Part shown: positions 22,428 through 22,627 of the stretch, piece by piece
Numbering within the stretch: position 1 is the stretch's first letter
Layout of the letters: each line of letters opens with the position of its first letter
Source: a virus
Virus record (IMG/VR): IMGVR_UViG_3300045051_000006
Span: 1-22,627 of that record
Length of the DNA: 22,627 nt
Reading direction: 5' to 3' (one strand)
Made by a program: the position numbers and the translations under genes
The notes under the pieces: model-generated
The model's input: only the letters and a program-made list of their open reading frames with translations
The model's database searches: none
What the model was told of the DNA's origin: nothing

Positions 22428-22627
22428 CTACTTAATCTTTAGGGCTTCTTTAGCTACTCTACGGATATAGTCTTTGTGATCAAGCTTATTCTTGTTTTCT
22501 AGCTTATCTAATGCGCTATTGATAAGGTCATAGTAATCTTCTGCTGTAAAGCCATGTTCGGGCTTGAGCCAATTATCATTAAAGCTTTTAATCCATAGTC
22601 CTAAGAAGCAGAAGCAAACTAGAAATA
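22428..22627 (-). CDS. 3' end of unknown gene (5' part beyond the window)
   Basis: An open frame enters from the right edge and ends with TAG at 22428-22430, giving 66 visible codons. No ATG, GTG or TTG is available in frame, so the start lies outside. The visible part begins with a hydrophobic run, FLVCFCFLGLWIKSF, which may be the end or whole of a membrane segment, and continues as a charged helix: HGFTAEDYYDLINSALDKLE, then NKNKLDHKDYIRRVAKEALK, stop after IK. The codon use and density resemble the neighbouring genes. It stands before the promoter of the packaging operon, so it may be the last gene of an earlier unit. I do not recognise the family. Confidence 0.55.
   Translation of the reverse strand, partial: FLVCFCFLGLWIKSFNDNWLKPEHGFTAEDYYDLINSALDKLENKNKLDHKDYIRRVAKEALKIK

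Noticed and set aside
1-22627. tRNA genes, CRISPR arrays, insertion sequences, integrase or attachment sites
   Set aside because: None was seen in either strand. Non-coding gaps are all shorter than about 100 bases and are explained by promoters, terminators or ribosome binding sites.

Overview
The window is part of a tailed bacteriophage genome, or an integrated or metagenomic copy of one, with a podovirus-type virion. All supported genes lie on the minus strand and are read from high to low coordinates. Genes are packed with TAATG, ATGA, GTGA or TTGA junctions and a few bases between neighbours, so the whole window behaves as one late (packaging, structure, lysis) transcription unit. No integrase, repressor, replication gene, tRNA, IS element or CRISPR array is visible. 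Base composition is moderately AT-rich. The style of the genes fits phages of Gram-negative bacteria, perhaps freshwater Betaproteobacteria, but the host is an inference only.

Layout in transcription order: (1) the 3' end of an unknown gene at the right edge, then a good sigma70-type promoter at about 22,400. (2) DNA packaging: small terminase, large terminase and a long P22-like portal. (3) An accessory block between portal and scaffold: a small beta-rich virion-type protein, a modular fibre-like protein, a coiled-coil protein, a GT9-like glycosyltransferase with an abnormal start, and a small Cys/His protein. (4) Capsid: scaffold, major capsid protein and a small decoration-like protein, closed by an intrinsic terminator. 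(5) A 207-aa coiled-coil protein closed by a second intrinsic terminator, followed at once by an extended -10 promoter. (6) Neck/tail: a 301-aa connector-like protein, a 590-aa tail/stabiliser protein with an Ig-like insert, and a GNAT-fold protein in the position of T7 gp13. (7) Four consecutive Gln/Ala-rich proteins that look like ejected internal virion proteins. (8) A fibre or spike with a C-terminal peptidase S74 intramolecular chaperone and a small downstream protein. (9) A lysis region: a small cytosolic-type protein, a single-TM coiled-coil protein, a membrane-anchored protein with a GAF-like outer domain, a GTA-type holin and an M15 peptidase endolysin cut by the left edge.

The points most worth attention are: the glycosyltransferase, whose conserved N-terminus extends 43 codons upstream of any ATG, GTG or TTG; the terminator-terminator-promoter arrangement that splits the late operon between capsid and neck genes; the GNAT-fold protein without an obvious acetyl-CoA loop; and the membrane GAF-like protein in the lysis cassette. 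I see no clear evidence of a wholly new defence or mobile system.
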